Below are positions 45,338 through 54,734 of a stretch of DNA of 64,000 bases, piece by piece; position 1 is the first letter of the stretch, and every line of letters starts with the position of its first letter. This stretch comes from Candidatus Sulfotelmatobacter sp. (GTDB lineage Bacteria; Acidobacteriota; Terriglobia; Terriglobales; Acidobacteriaceae). Both the position numbers and the translations under genes were made by a program. The DNA lies in assembly GCA_030041475.1 (NCBI GenBank), contig JASHNU010000073.1:186001-250000 (forward strand). Reading direction: 5' to 3'. The notes under the pieces were generated by a model. That model was given only the letters and a program-made list of their open reading frames with translations. It was not told where the DNA came from and did not search any database.

Positions 45338-47479
45338 ATGAGAGCCGTAAAGCATCTCCGCCGGCTGGTTGGCGCGGGCTCATTCTTTTTCGCGTCTTTA
45401 TTCTTCTTCGCGCTCGTCCCTGGCCGCTCGTGGGCGTCACCGGCATCGGATCAGGATTGTCTGGTCTGCCACGGCCAGGCCGGCATGAAGTCTGATTCCG
45501 GCCGCAGCCTCCACGTGGATGCCGCCAAGTTCAAAGCCAGCATGCACGCCGCCCTGGGATGCACCGACTGCCACACCGGCGTGAAGGAATATCCGCATCC
45601 TACAAAGACGCAGCTCCCCAAGTGCACCACGTGTCACGAAGATCCGACGCGGCAAATACCCAAGAGCGTCCACGCGGTTCTGGGCGATGGCGCCGCCGCC
45701 TGCGCGAGTTGCCACGGCACAGCTCACGAAGTGCAGGAAGCTGCCAAGATTGTGCCGCAGCAATGCGCCACTTGCCACGAAGATGCCGTTCGCGGCTACC
45801 AGGCCGGCGTCCATGCCGTGGCCCGCAAGGACGGCGACGGACAAGCTCCCACCTGCCTCTCATGCCACGGCGGCCCGCACCAGATTCTGGCCGCCGACGA
45901 CCCCAACTCGCCGGTCAATCATGTCCGCATCCCCGCGACCTGTGCCCAGTGCCACGGACAGAAGTTTGTCATGGAGCGGGCAGGATTCAGTACCCAGCCC
46001 TTCTATTCATACGAAGAGAGCGTGCACGGCAAAGCGGTGGCCGCGGGATCCACCAAGGCCGCTGTTTGCACGGACTGCCACGGAGTGCACGAGATTCGCC
46101 CGGCCAATGACGACAAGTCATCTATCTTCAAGTTTAACGTTCCCGCCACTTGTGCCAAATGTCATAGTGCCGTGGAGCAGGAGTTCATGCAGAGTATTCA
46201 CGGCCAGGCCATCCGGCAGGGCAACTCCCAGGCGCCGGTCTGCACCGATTGTCACGGCATTCACTCCATCAAGTCGCACGTCGATCCCAACTCCTCGGTA
46301 GCAGCACAGAATCTGGCGCGTACCACCTGCGCCAAGTGCCATGAAGGCGTGCGCCTGTCGCAGGAATTGGGCGTCCAAGGCCGCCGTGCCACGACGTATC
46401 TCGCCAGTTATCACGGCCTCGCCGCCCGCGGCGGATCGCAAGTGGTCGCCAACTGCGCCAGTTGCCACGGTGTGCACAACATCCTGCCTTCGAGTGATCC
46501 TCGCTCCACGATCAATCAAGCCAATCTCGCCACGACGTGCGGCCAGTGCCATCCCGGCGTCACCGAGAAATTCGCGTCTTCCAAAGTTCATGTGGACGCG
46601 CCCCTTTCCGCCGACATCGGCAGCAAAGCGGTGCGCTGGATTCGCAGGTTTTACCTCAGCATGATCTTCGCCGTCGTCGGCGGCATGCTGCTGCATAACC
46701 TGATCATCTGGCGCGCCAAAGTTATCGCCCGGCGAAAGACCGAACATGAGTTCGTCGAGCGTATGCCGCTTCGTTTCCGTTGGCAGCACGCTGCCCTGCT
46801 CAGCAGTTTTATCGTCCTCGTGCTCACCGGCTTCGCCCTGAAATTCCCTGATTCCTGGTTCGCCTCCATGCTCTCGCTGGGTGAGGCCAAGCGCCATCTG
46901 CTGCACCGGATCGCCGCCGTGGTTCTGATCGGCGTCAGCCTTTACCACATGTTCGACGCCATCCTGACCCGCGAAGGGCGCAGGCTGGTCCGCGACCTGT
47001 TCCCCACGCTGGACGATGCCCGCACCGCGTGGCAAAATCTTGCCTATTATCTCGGCCTGACTTCGCGGAAGCCCGAGTTTCCGCGTTTCACTTACGCCGA
47101 GAAAGCCGAGTATTGGGCGCTGGTCTGGGGCATGATCGTCATGGCCGTGACCGGCATCATGCTGTGGGCAAAGGTGGAAGTGGGGAACCATCTGCCGCGC
47201 TGGTGGCTTGATATCGCAACCGCAATTCACTTCTACGAGGCTGTGCTGGCGACTCTGGCTATCATCGTCTGGCATTTCTATCAGGTCTTCCTCGACCCGG
47301 ACGTCTATCCGATGAACTGGGCCTGGTGGGACGGAAAAATGTCGGCACACCACTATCACGAGGAGCACGGCCTGGATCGCGGTACCTTGCAGGATGCCGC
47401 TCTGACCGAGATTTCCGATACCAGCCTTACCATCGTTGAGGAACAACCCGACTCCGCCGAGGTCAAACATGGACAATGA
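45338..47479 (+). CDS. 13-haem cytochrome c fused to a membrane cytochrome b domain
   Basis: This is a 713-residue protein. After a signal (SFFFASLFFFALVPG), 13 CXXCH motifs fill residues 41-410 (first CLVCH, last CGQCH). Residues about 435-680 form a cytochrome-b-like membrane domain with five hydrophobic segments (for example MIFAVVGGMLLHNLIIW and LSSFIVLVLTGFALKF) and conserved His (LHRIAAVVLIGVSLYHMF, IHFYEAVLATLAIIVWHFY). It thus joins in one chain what the two upstream genes do separately. AAGGAG precedes ATG 45338. Confidence 0.88.
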   Translation: MRAVKHLRRLVGAGSFFFASLFFFALVPGRSWASPASDQDCLVCHGQAGMKSDSGRSLHVDAAKFKASMHAALGCTDCHTGVKEYPHPTKTQLPKCTTCHEDPTRQIPKSVHAVLGDGAAACASCHGTAHEVQEAAKIVPQQCATCHEDAVRGYQAGVHAVARKDGDGQAPTCLSCHGGPHQILAADDPNSPVNHVRIPATCAQCHGQKFVMERAGFSTQPFYSYEESVHGKAVAAGSTKAAVCTDCHGVHEIRPANDDKSSIFKFNVPATCAKCHSAVEQEFMQSIHGQAIRQGNSQAPVCTDCHGIHSIKSHVDPNSSVAAQNLARTTCAKCHEGVRLSQELGVQGRRATTYLASYHGLAARGGSQVVANCASCHGVHNILPSSDPRSTINQANLATTCGQCHPGVTEKFASSKVHVDAPLSADIGSKAVRWIRRFYLSMIFAVVGGMLLHNLIIWRAKVIARRKTEHEFVERMPLRFRWQHAALLSSFIVLVLTGFALKFPDSWFASMLSLGEAKRHLLHRIAAVVLIGVSLYHMFDAILTREGRRLVRDLFPTLDDARTAWQNLAYYLGLTSRKPEFPRFTYAEKAEYWALVWGMIVMAVTGIMLWAKVEVGNHLPRWWLDIATAIHFYEAVLATLAIIVWHFYQVFLDPDVYPMNWAWWDGKMSAHHYHEEHGLDRGTLQDAALTEISDTSLTIVEEQPDSAEVKHGQ

Positions 47480-49004
47480 CAAAACTCCACCTCCTGCGGT
47501 GGAGCCCTGGCACCGCTCCCGCATGCTGCTGCGCAATCCCATTAGCCTGGCGGGAGTGGCGCTGGCGATCGTCAGCCTGGCCAACATCTTCCTGTTTGTT
47601 CTGATTGACCAGATCGCTACCAAACCAAGCCCTTACATCGGCATCCTCGCCTATATGGTGTCGCCGGGCTTCCTCATCCTTGGTTTCTTACTGATGCTGG
47701 CGGGAGAGCTGCTGGAACGCCGCAAGCACCGTCCACCTTCGGACTTCTACCCACGCATTGACCTCAACGATCCCACTCAGCGCAGCGCCGTGATCTCGTT
47801 CATCACTTTCCTGGTGGTGTTCGCCGTGGTCAGCGCCGCTGGCAGTTACAAGGCTTACGAGTTTACCGAATCCACGACATTTTGCGGACAGTTATGCCAC
47901 ACCGTGATGATTCCGGAATACACGGCTTATCAGCTCTCTCCCCACGCCCGTGTGGCCTGCGCAGAATGCCACGTCGGAGCTGGCGCAACCTGGTTTGTGA
48001 AGTCCAAGCTCTCCGGCACGCGTCAGGTATTCGCCACCGTTTTCAACACTTTTCCCCGCCCCATCCCCACGCCAGTGCACAACTTGCGCCCCGCCCAGGA
48101 AACCTGCGAGCAGTGCCACTGGCCCAAGAAGTTTTACGGCGGGCAGCTTAAAGTCTTTTCCCACTACGCCAACGACGAGAAGAACAGCCTGCACCAGATC
48201 CGCATGCTGATCAAGACTGGCGGCGGCGATCCCGCCACCGGGGCGCCAGAAGGCATTCACTGGCACATGAACATCGGCAACCGGATTGACTATCTCGCTG
48301 CCGACGAGAAGCGGCAAATCATTCCCTACATTCACGTTGAAGATATGCAGGGGCGCGTCACCGAGTATTATGCGAAAGATTCAACCCTGACCAAAGACCA
48401 GATCAAAGCCCAGATCGCCAAAGGCGCTACGCATCACATGGACTGCGTGGACTGCCACAACCGCCCCACACACATCTACGTTCCGCCCGACCTGGCCGTC
48501 GATCAGTCGCTGCTCGCGCGCCGCATCGACGTTTCCCTCCCCTTCATCAAGCAGCAAGCCGTTACCGTGCTGACCGCGAATTACAAGACCAGCGAGGAAG
48601 CCATGCGCGGCATCGCCAGCGGCATGCAGGACTTCTACGAGAAGAAATATCCCGACGTGGCGAAGGCTAAGCAACTCGAAATTCGCAACGCCGTGACCGA
48701 AATTCAGCAGATCTTCAGCCGCACCGCCTTCCCCGACATGAAGCTGAACTGGCAGACCCACCCTAACAACCTGGGACATTACTACTATCCCGGCTGCTTC
48801 CGCTGCCATGACGGCCAGCACGTCAGTGCCGACGGCAAGGTGATCACCCGAGACTGCAACCAGTGCCACACTATGATGTCAGAGACGGAAGGCACAGCCA
48901 CAGCAGCCATTCCCCCTGCGCCTCCGTTCCAGCATCCCGTGGATATCGGCGACCTGACCCAAGTCAACTGCGCCGATTGCCACACCGGCGGGGTGGGGCC
49001 GTAA
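47469..49004 (+). CDS. NapC/NirT-family multihaem cytochrome c
   Basis: This is a 511-residue membrane-anchored quinol dehydrogenase-type cytochrome. Three hydrophobic segments lie in the first 130 residues. The haem sites are FCGQLCHTVMIPEY, which is CX3CH rather than CX2CH, then CAECH, CEQCH, CVDCH, CFRCH, CNQCH and CADCH, seven in all. The region RPIPTPVHNLRPAQETCEQCHWP is typical of the family. It is longer than NapC/NrfH (about 200 residues). ATG 47469 overlaps the upstream stop by 11 bases and follows GAGG. It closes the operon. Confidence 0.88.
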   Translation: MDNDKTPPPAVEPWHRSRMLLRNPISLAGVALAIVSLANIFLFVLIDQIATKPSPYIGILAYMVSPGFLILGFLLMLAGELLERRKHRPPSDFYPRIDLNDPTQRSAVISFITFLVVFAVVSAAGSYKAYEFTESTTFCGQLCHTVMIPEYTAYQLSPHARVACAECHVGAGATWFVKSKLSGTRQVFATVFNTFPRPIPTPVHNLRPAQETCEQCHWPKKFYGGQLKVFSHYANDEKNSLHQIRMLIKTGGGDPATGAPEGIHWHMNIGNRIDYLAADEKRQIIPYIHVEDMQGRVTEYYAKDSTLTKDQIKAQIAKGATHHMDCVDCHNRPTHIYVPPDLAVDQSLLARRIDVSLPFIKQQAVTVLTANYKTSEEAMRGIASGMQDFYEKKYPDVAKAKQLEIRNAVTEIQQIFSRTAFPDMKLNWQTHPNNLGHYYYPGCFRCHDGQHVSADGKVITRDCNQCHTMMSETEGTATAAIPPAPPFQHPVDIGDLTQVNCADCHTGGVGP

Positions 49005-49118
49005 GCCCACAGTTTCTGTCCTGGCTTTCCGAATAGCCCATCGTCCTGCCCGGTCCGGCTAGGAAAACCCGATCGTCAGGGCGAGCTAGCCATAAGAAAA
49101 CCGGATTACATTCGCACG

Positions 49119-50027
49119 CTAGGCGCGATGCCCTGCGCCCACTGAGAGCACCGGGCACGTCGCCTCGCAGGCCACCTTGTACGCGACGCCCGCACCAAGG
49201 TGCTTGGTCAAGGCCTTTGGCCGTTTTACACCAAGCACGATCATGTCGGCAGTCTCCGCTGTCTTCACAATCGTCTCTGCCGGTGAGCCAAATTCCACCT
49301 TATACTCTGGCGCATGCCAAAGCTGGTTTGCTTCCGGAATCAGGTCACGGAGTTGCTTCTCTGTGAAAGCCTCTACCTGCTCCCGGTCGAGCACCGGCAG
49401 AGCTCCGGGCTGCGGCTCCGGCAGCGCCACACCAGGTTCCGGCGCCACATGCAGCAGGGTTAGTCGAGCCCGATTCTCCTCTGCCAAAGATATGGCGTAG
49501 GGCAGGCCGTGCACCGACTCTGGCCCGAAGTCGGTGGCGTACATAATATGCCGGAGGTTGCCATCGCCCTCCCAGCGGGTGGCATGCGGCCCAACCGTGA
49601 GCACGGGGCACTCGGCATTGCGAAAGACCTCTTCCGCCACCGACCCCAGCAGCAGCTTTTCCAGTCCCTTGCGGCCGCCGGTGCTGATCACAATGAGGTC
49701 AATGTCGTACTTCCAGATCAACTTCGAGAGCACTTCTGGCACTTCGCCCTCCTCGATCAGTTCCTTGTGTCTGATTGCCCGGAATGGCTCAGAGCTTGTC
49801 AAGTGAGTCATCTGCTGCTTCGCTAACAACCTGATTTGCTCTGGATCCGGCTGCACGCCTTCTACGAACGTCACGTGCGGCAGCACGTTCACCGAGTACA
49901 CCTCGGCGTCGTAGCGGTGAGCCAGGTTGAGGGCATAAGACAAAGCTGATTGTGCAGATGGCGAAAAGTCCGTGGCAAACAGAATGTTGTGCAGCTTAAT
50001 GCGCGGTGGAGCACTTACGGTGGGCAT
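49119..50027 (-). CDS. tandem universal stress protein
   Basis: This is a 302-residue protein with two UspA domains. Domain 1 (about 12-145) carries STGGRKGLEKLLLGSVAEEV, an ATP-site-like G-2X-G-9X-G[S/T]. Domain 2 (about 158-298) has GVKRPKALTKHLGAGVAYKV, a weaker version. Usp proteins accompany anaerobic or dormancy regulons in several bacteria. It lies downstream of the cytochrome operon on the other strand, and two CRP-like sites lie in its 439-base upstream gap. Confidence 0.9.
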   Translation of the reverse strand: MPTVSAPPRIKLHNILFATDFSPSAQSALSYALNLAHRYDAEVYSVNVLPHVTFVEGVQPDPEQIRLLAKQQMTHLTSSEPFRAIRHKELIEEGEVPEVLSKLIWKYDIDLIVISTGGRKGLEKLLLGSVAEEVFRNAECPVLTVGPHATRWEGDGNLRHIMYATDFGPESVHGLPYAISLAEENRARLTLLHVAPEPGVALPEPQPGALPVLDREQVEAFTEKQLRDLIPEANQLWHAPEYKVEFGSPAETIVKTAETADMIVLGVKRPKALTKHLGAGVAYKVACEATCPVLSVGAGHRA

Positions 50028-50252
50028 GACAAACCTCCTTTCGAAACCGGAGGCTCAAGACCGGCAAGGATTCTGTCAGACGCCGGCGGCAATCCGGCTT
50101 CGCTCTTGGCCTACGACATCACGGGTAGGAGCGCCTTGATGTCTGGGGCTGGGGAAAATATCACATGGTCCCGGTATAGCCGGGGTCACGCCGCTAGTTC
50201 CACGAGAAAAACTCTACCTGTGGCATTGTCGTCAAGTGCAGCCCTCATTTGC

Positions 50253-50268
50253 AGTGACGTACGTCACA
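50253..50268. promoter_or_regulatory. CRP-like operator AGTGA-N6-TCACA
   Basis: AGTGACGTACGTCACA is almost fully palindromic, with GTGACGTACGTCAC perfect. It lies 226 bases before the Usp start. Confidence 0.6.
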
Positions 50269-50377
50269 AACATGGTGCTCGCTTCAATGGCAGCCCATGT
50301 TACTGGTCCTTGACGCATCGCCCCATTCGCTCTCGCAGAAATGCACCGTGGAGCAACACGATTCCCGAGGCCAAGTC

Positions 50378-50393
50378 TGTGATTTTTGTCACT
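50378..50393. promoter_or_regulatory. CRP-like operator TGTGA-N6-TCACT
   Basis: TGTGATTTTTGTCACT ends 74 bases before the start of the small plus-strand gene. Confidence 0.6.
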
Positions 50394-50466
50394 GCGGTTC
50401 GATGCATATAGTGATTCTATTTGTATGGACTTCCCAAGGCACTTTCCGCCTTGAAAGGAGAGAGCT

Positions 50467-50754
50467 ATGCAATTCCACCTGGAAAAAGACGAGCTGAAAC
50501 TGCTTGCAGACCTCTTGCTGGAACAAGACGGTCGACAGTACGGCGAACTTTTGAACAGAGTACTAGACCGCGACTTGCGATTCGACTCTGGTGAACTCGA
50601 ACAAACCGCAGACCTCCTCGCTGGCAAGAAGCGTAGCCTTAAGGATGAAATCGCCCGGCAGCCGAACGCCGCGCTGAAGATGGAACTGCAGCAGCAACTG
50701 GCGCTGTTGGAACGGGTACTGGAGAGGGTCAACGAGGCCTGCGTCATGTTCTGA
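50467..50754 (+). CDS. small helical hypothetical protein
   Basis: This is a 95-residue soluble protein, helical throughout (for example EKDELKLLADLLLEQDG and ELQQQLALLERVLERVNE). AAAGGAGAG precedes the ATG by five to eight bases. No family is recognised. A CRP-like site at 50378 and its place between usp and nifJ suggest it belongs to the same regulon. Confidence 0.72.
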   Translation: MQFHLEKDELKLLADLLLEQDGRQYGELLNRVLDRDLRFDSGELEQTADLLAGKKRSLKDEIARQPNAALKMELQQQLALLERVLERVNEACVMF

Positions 50755-50947
50755 ACGCCGTACCGGCGGAGGCCGGCGCTTCGCCTTTCCCGTTCGCCGT
50801 CAAGTGTCGAGAAATCGCCAATACACTCATTGACGGGCAACGGCCGGGCACAGCCACCGGCTCCGCAACTCCAATGCTCCGTTAGCGGCTATCCGTAATC
50901 TGGCTGGAACCTCGACCACACTGAGCGGGCTTCCTTTCCAGGTAGGA

Positions 50948-50963
50948 TGTGATCCTAATCACA
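50948..50963. promoter_or_regulatory. perfect CRP-like operator TGTGA-N6-TCACA
   Basis: TGTGATCCTAATCACA matches the consensus in all ten half-site bases and is the best site in the window. It lies 108 bases upstream of the nifJ start. Confidence 0.75.
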
Positions 50964-50969
50964 CCCCCC

Positions 50970-50986
50970 TGTGAACCTGGGTCACG
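50970..50986. promoter_or_regulatory. CRP-like site with seven-base spacer
   Basis: TGTGA at 50970-50974 and TCACG at 50982-50986 are separated by seven bases. The centre is 22.5 bases from the perfect site before it. Confidence 0.4.
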
Positions 50987-51071
50987 ACAGAGCCACTCCT
51001 CCTCCGGCATCCTGAACCTATCGCAGCGGTTACGCCAGTATCCGCCGATAAGTCTGTTTTGGGGGATGTCA

Positions 51072-54000
51072 ATGAAGCGCAAATTCAAGACTATGGACGG
51101 CAACGAGGCCGTCGCGCATGTCGCATACCGGGTAAGCGAGGTTATCGCCATCTACCCCATCACCCCTTCTTCGCCGATGGGCGAGTGGGCCGACCAGTGG
51201 GCCTCCGAAATGGTGCCGAACGCCTGGGGAAGCGTGCCCCATGTTATTGAGATGCAAAGTGAAGGCGGCGCCGCCGGCGCCGTGCACGGCGCCCTGCAAA
51301 CTGGCTCGCTGGCCACCACGTTTACTGCCTCGCAGGGCCTGCTGCTGATGATTCCCAACATGAACAAGATTGCCGGCGAGTTGACCCCGACCGCGTTTCA
51401 CGTTTCGGCGCGCACCGTGGCTACGCACGCACTCTCGATCTTCGGCGACCATTCCGACGTCATGTTCTGCCGCACTACCGGCTTCGCCATGCTCTGCTCG
51501 AACTCGGTACAAGAAGCCATGGATCTGGCCCTGATCGCGCACGCCTCATCGCTTGAGACCCGCATTCCTTTCCTTCATTTTTTCGATGGATTCCGCACCT
51601 CGCACGAGGTCAACAAGATCGAAATGCTTGAAGATGACGATATCCGCGCCATGATCAACATGGAGCGCGTCATCGAACACCGCCAGCGCGCACTTTCGCC
51701 CGATCATCCCGTCCTGCGCGGAACGGCGCAAAACCCCGACGTCTTCTTCCAGATTCGCGAAACGGCAAATCGTTACTATAACGACGCTCCCGCCAAAGTG
51801 CAGGCCGTGATGAACAAGTTCGCTGAAGCCGTCGGGCGTCAGTACCACCTGTTTGACTACGTCGGCGCACCAGATGCCGAGCGCGTCATCGTCATGATGG
51901 GCTCGGGCGCAGAGGTCGCGCATGAAACTGTCGATTACCTGAACGCACGTGGTGAAAAAGTCGGTCTGCTGAAAGTTCGCCTGTATCGGCCCTTTTGCGT
52001 CAAGTCGTTTATCGAGGCCCTCCCCGCAACCGTCCGCCAGATCGCCGTTCTCGATCGCACGAAGGAATCCGGCGCCATCGGCGAACCGCTCTACCTCGAC
52101 GTGGTCAACGCCCTGCACGAAGGCCTGAAACTCGGCTACGGCAAACTGAAAAACGCTCCCGGAGTAGTCGGCGGCCGCTACGGCCTGTCGTCAAAGGAAT
52201 TCACTCCGGCCATGGTGAAGGCCGTTTACGACAATCTGAAGCCGGCAATGCCGGATCGTCCAATAAAAGATCACTTCACCATCGGCATCAACGACGACGT
52301 CACTCACACCAGCCTCGACTACGACGCGAAATTTTCCACCGAGCCCGACAGCGTGATCCGCGCCATGTTCTACGGCCTGGGCGCGGATGGCACCGTCGGC
52401 GCCAACAAAAACTCGATCAAAATCATCGGTGAGAACACCGCCAACTATGCTCAGGGATACTTCGTCTACGATTCGAAAAAATCAGGCGCCATGACCGTTT
52501 CGCACCTGCGCTTCGGCCCGCAGCCGATCAAATCCAGCTACCTTGTCTCGAAGGCAAACTTCGTCGCCTGCCATCAGTGGATCTTCCTGGAGCGTTACGA
52601 CATGCTCAGCTCGCTGGTCGAAGGCAGCGTTTTCCTGCTCAACAGCCCGTTCGGCAAGGACGAGGTCTGGGACCACCTGCCGCGCGAAGTGCAGGAGCAG
52701 CTGATTGCCAAAAAAGCGAAGTTCTACGTCATCGACGCCTACCAGGTCGCAAAAGACGCCGGCATGGGCTCGCGCATGAACGTAATCATGCAGGTCTGCT
52801 TCTTCGCCATTTCGAAGGTGCTTCCCGGCGACGAAGCCGTTGAAGCCATCCGCAAGTCCATCCGCGACACCTATGGCAAAAAGGGCGAGGAAGTCGTCGC
52901 CAAGAACATGCGCGCCGTCGATGAAACGCTGGCGCACTTGTTCGAAGTGAAGATTCCCACGAGCGTAAGCAGCAAAATCGAAATCCCCGGTGTCTTCCCC
53001 GGCGCGCCAAAGTTTGACCGCGAAGTGCTCGGCGCCATCTACGCTGGCAAGGGCGATGACCTCCCCGTCAGCGCATTCTCCTGCGACGGCACTTTCCCCA
53101 CCGGTACCGCCCGCTGGGAGAAGCGCAACCTGGCCCTCGAGATTCCCGCATGGGACACCAAGATCTGCATCCAGTGCGGCAAGTGCGCCATGGTCTGCCC
53201 GCACGCCGTAATCCGCATCAAGGTTTACGACAGCAAGGAACTCGCCAACGCTCCCGCCACATTCAAATCCTGCGATGTCCGCGACAAAGAGTGGGCGGGC
53301 ATGAAGTACACCATCCAGGTCGCGCCCGAAGACTGCACCGGATGCGGCGTTTGCGTCGACGTTTGCCCGGTCAAGAACAAGAGCGAAGTGCGGCTCAAGG
53401 CCATCAACATGGTCCCCCAGCCGCCGCTGCGCGAGCCCGAAAAAGAAAACTGGGAATTTTTCCTGAAGATTCCCGAGCTCGATCGCCGCAAAATCAAAGT
53501 CGGCACCATCCGCCAGCAACAAATTCAGGAGCCGCTATTCGAATTCTCCGGCGCCTGCTCCGGCTGCGGCGAAACACCGTACATCAAGCTGGTCACGCAA
53601 TTGTTCGGCGATCGCACGATCATCGCCAATGCGACCGGCTGCTCCTCCATCTATGGCGGCAACCTGCCGACGACTCCCTACACTAAGAACGCCGACGGCC
53701 GCGGCCCCGCGTGGTCGAACTCTCTGTTCGAAGACAACGCGGAATTCGGTCTCGGCTTCCGCATCTCCATCGACAAGCAGACCGAATACGCTCGCGAGCT
53801 TCTTCGCTCCCTCGCGGACAAAGTCGGCGACGACCTCGCCGCAGCCATCCTGCACGCCACGCAGAAAGACGAAGCCGACATCTACGACCAGCGCCAGCGC
53901 GTCGACATCCTCAAGGAGCGGCTGAACAAGCTGACTTCCCCGCAAGCCCGTCCACTGCTCGCCCTCGCCGACATGCTGGTGAAAAAATCCGTCTGGATCG

Positions 54001-54692
54001 TCGGCGGCGACGGCTGGGCTTACGACATCGGCTACGGCGGCCTCGATCACGTTCTGGCCAGCGGCCGCAACGTCAACATCCTTGTCCTCGACACCGAGGT
54101 CTACTCCAACACCGGCGGCCAGGCGTCGAAATCCACGCCCCGCGCCGCCGTCGCAAAGTTTGCCGCCGGCGGAAAGCCCGGTCCCAAGAAAGATCTGGGA
54201 CTCATGGCCATAACCTACGGCAACGTCTACGTCGCCAGCGTGGCCATGGGCGCGAAAGACGAGCACACGCTGAAAGCATTTCTCGAAGCCGAAGCCTTCG
54301 ACGGCCCCAGCATCATCATCGCGTACTCGTCGTGCATCGCCCACGGCGTCGATATGACCACCTCCATGACCGATCAGAAAGTCGCCATCGAGTCCGGAGA
54401 GTGGCTGCTCTACCGCTATCACCCCGAGCGCGCAGCTGCGGGCGAAAACCCGCTGCAACTCGATTCCCGGGCTCCCTCGCGCAAGCTGCAGGATTACCTG
54501 CTGCAGCAGACGCGCTTCAAGATGCTGACCAAGAGCCATCCGGAAGACGCTGAGCGCCTGTGGAAGCTGGCGCAGGAAGATGTGGAACGGCGCTATCGCA
54601 TGTACGAATACATGGCCAGCCGCAAGCCGGAAGCGGCCGCCGCGAAGGAAACCATAGAGAAGCCAGTGCCCGCAGCGGGCGCACCAAAATAA
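51072..54692 (+). CDS. nifJ: pyruvate:ferredoxin (flavodoxin) oxidoreductase
   Basis: This enzyme converts pyruvate and CoA to acetyl-CoA, CO2 and reduced ferredoxin. The 1206-residue single-chain form holds all domains: N-terminal AYRVSEVIAIYPITPSSPMG, domain II, the two-cluster ferredoxin domain (CIQCGKCAMVCPH, CTGCGVCVDVCP), the proximal cluster FSGACSGCGETPYIK, and the TPP site GDGWAYDIGYGGLDHVL with LDTEVYSNTGGQASKST. ATG 51072 has GGGGGA five bases upstream; an ATG two codons earlier is also possible. The enzyme is oxygen-sensitive in most organisms, which fits control by an FNR/CRP-type regulator. Confidence 0.96.
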   Translation: MKRKFKTMDGNEAVAHVAYRVSEVIAIYPITPSSPMGEWADQWASEMVPNAWGSVPHVIEMQSEGGAAGAVHGALQTGSLATTFTASQGLLLMIPNMNKIAGELTPTAFHVSARTVATHALSIFGDHSDVMFCRTTGFAMLCSNSVQEAMDLALIAHASSLETRIPFLHFFDGFRTSHEVNKIEMLEDDDIRAMINMERVIEHRQRALSPDHPVLRGTAQNPDVFFQIRETANRYYNDAPAKVQAVMNKFAEAVGRQYHLFDYVGAPDAERVIVMMGSGAEVAHETVDYLNARGEKVGLLKVRLYRPFCVKSFIEALPATVRQIAVLDRTKESGAIGEPLYLDVVNALHEGLKLGYGKLKNAPGVVGGRYGLSSKEFTPAMVKAVYDNLKPAMPDRPIKDHFTIGINDDVTHTSLDYDAKFSTEPDSVIRAMFYGLGADGTVGANKNSIKIIGENTANYAQGYFVYDSKKSGAMTVSHLRFGPQPIKSSYLVSKANFVACHQWIFLERYDMLSSLVEGSVFLLNSPFGKDEVWDHLPREVQEQLIAKKAKFYVIDAYQVAKDAGMGSRMNVIMQVCFFAISKVLPGDEAVEAIRKSIRDTYGKKGEEVVAKNMRAVDETLAHLFEVKIPTSVSSKIEIPGVFPGAPKFDREVLGAIYAGKGDDLPVSAFSCDGTFPTGTARWEKRNLALEIPAWDTKICIQCGKCAMVCPHAVIRIKVYDSKELANAPATFKSCDVRDKEWAGMKYTIQVAPEDCTGCGVCVDVCPVKNKSEVRLKAINMVPQPPLREPEKENWEFFLKIPELDRRKIKVGTIRQQQIQEPLFEFSGACSGCGETPYIKLVTQLFGDRTIIANATGCSSIYGGNLPTTPYTKNADGRGPAWSNSLFEDNAEFGLGFRISIDKQTEYARELLRSLADKVGDDLAAAILHATQKDEADIYDQRQRVDILKERLNKLTSPQARPLLALADMLVKKSVWIVGGDGWAYDIGYGGLDHVLASGRNVNILVLDTEVYSNTGGQASKSTPRAAVAKFAAGGKPGPKKDLGLMAITYGNVYVASVAMGAKDEHTLKAFLEAEAFDGPSIIIAYSSCIAHGVDMTTSMTDQKVAIESGEWLLYRYHPERAAAGENPLQLDSRAPSRKLQDYLLQQTRFKMLTKSHPEDAERLWKLAQEDVERRYRMYEYMASRKPEAAAAKETIEKPVPAAGAPK

Positions 54693-54698
54693 TGGTTG

Positions 54699-54734
54699 CC
54701 CCACCCTTGTCGCGCTTTGTGCGACAGGGTGGGG
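54699..54734. terminator. GC-rich hairpin after nifJ, repeat-like
   Basis: CCCCACCCTTGTCGC pairs with GCGACAGGGTGGGG across a seven-base loop. No long T-run follows (AACTTTG). Such CCACCCTTGTCGC palindromes look like dispersed elements, so it could be a repeat that also acts as a terminator or mRNA stabiliser. Confidence 0.55.

Larger units (their letters stand above)
50028..50466. other. 439-base gap with CRP-like sites between divergent genes
   Basis: No gene is visible. The gap serves the minus-strand Usp gene and the plus-strand 95-residue gene and holds palindromes at 50253 and 50378. Confidence 0.55.
50755..51071. other. 317-base upstream region of nifJ
   Basis: No gene is visible. 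It contains the perfect CRP-like palindrome at 50948 and a second, wider one at 50970. Confidence 0.6.
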
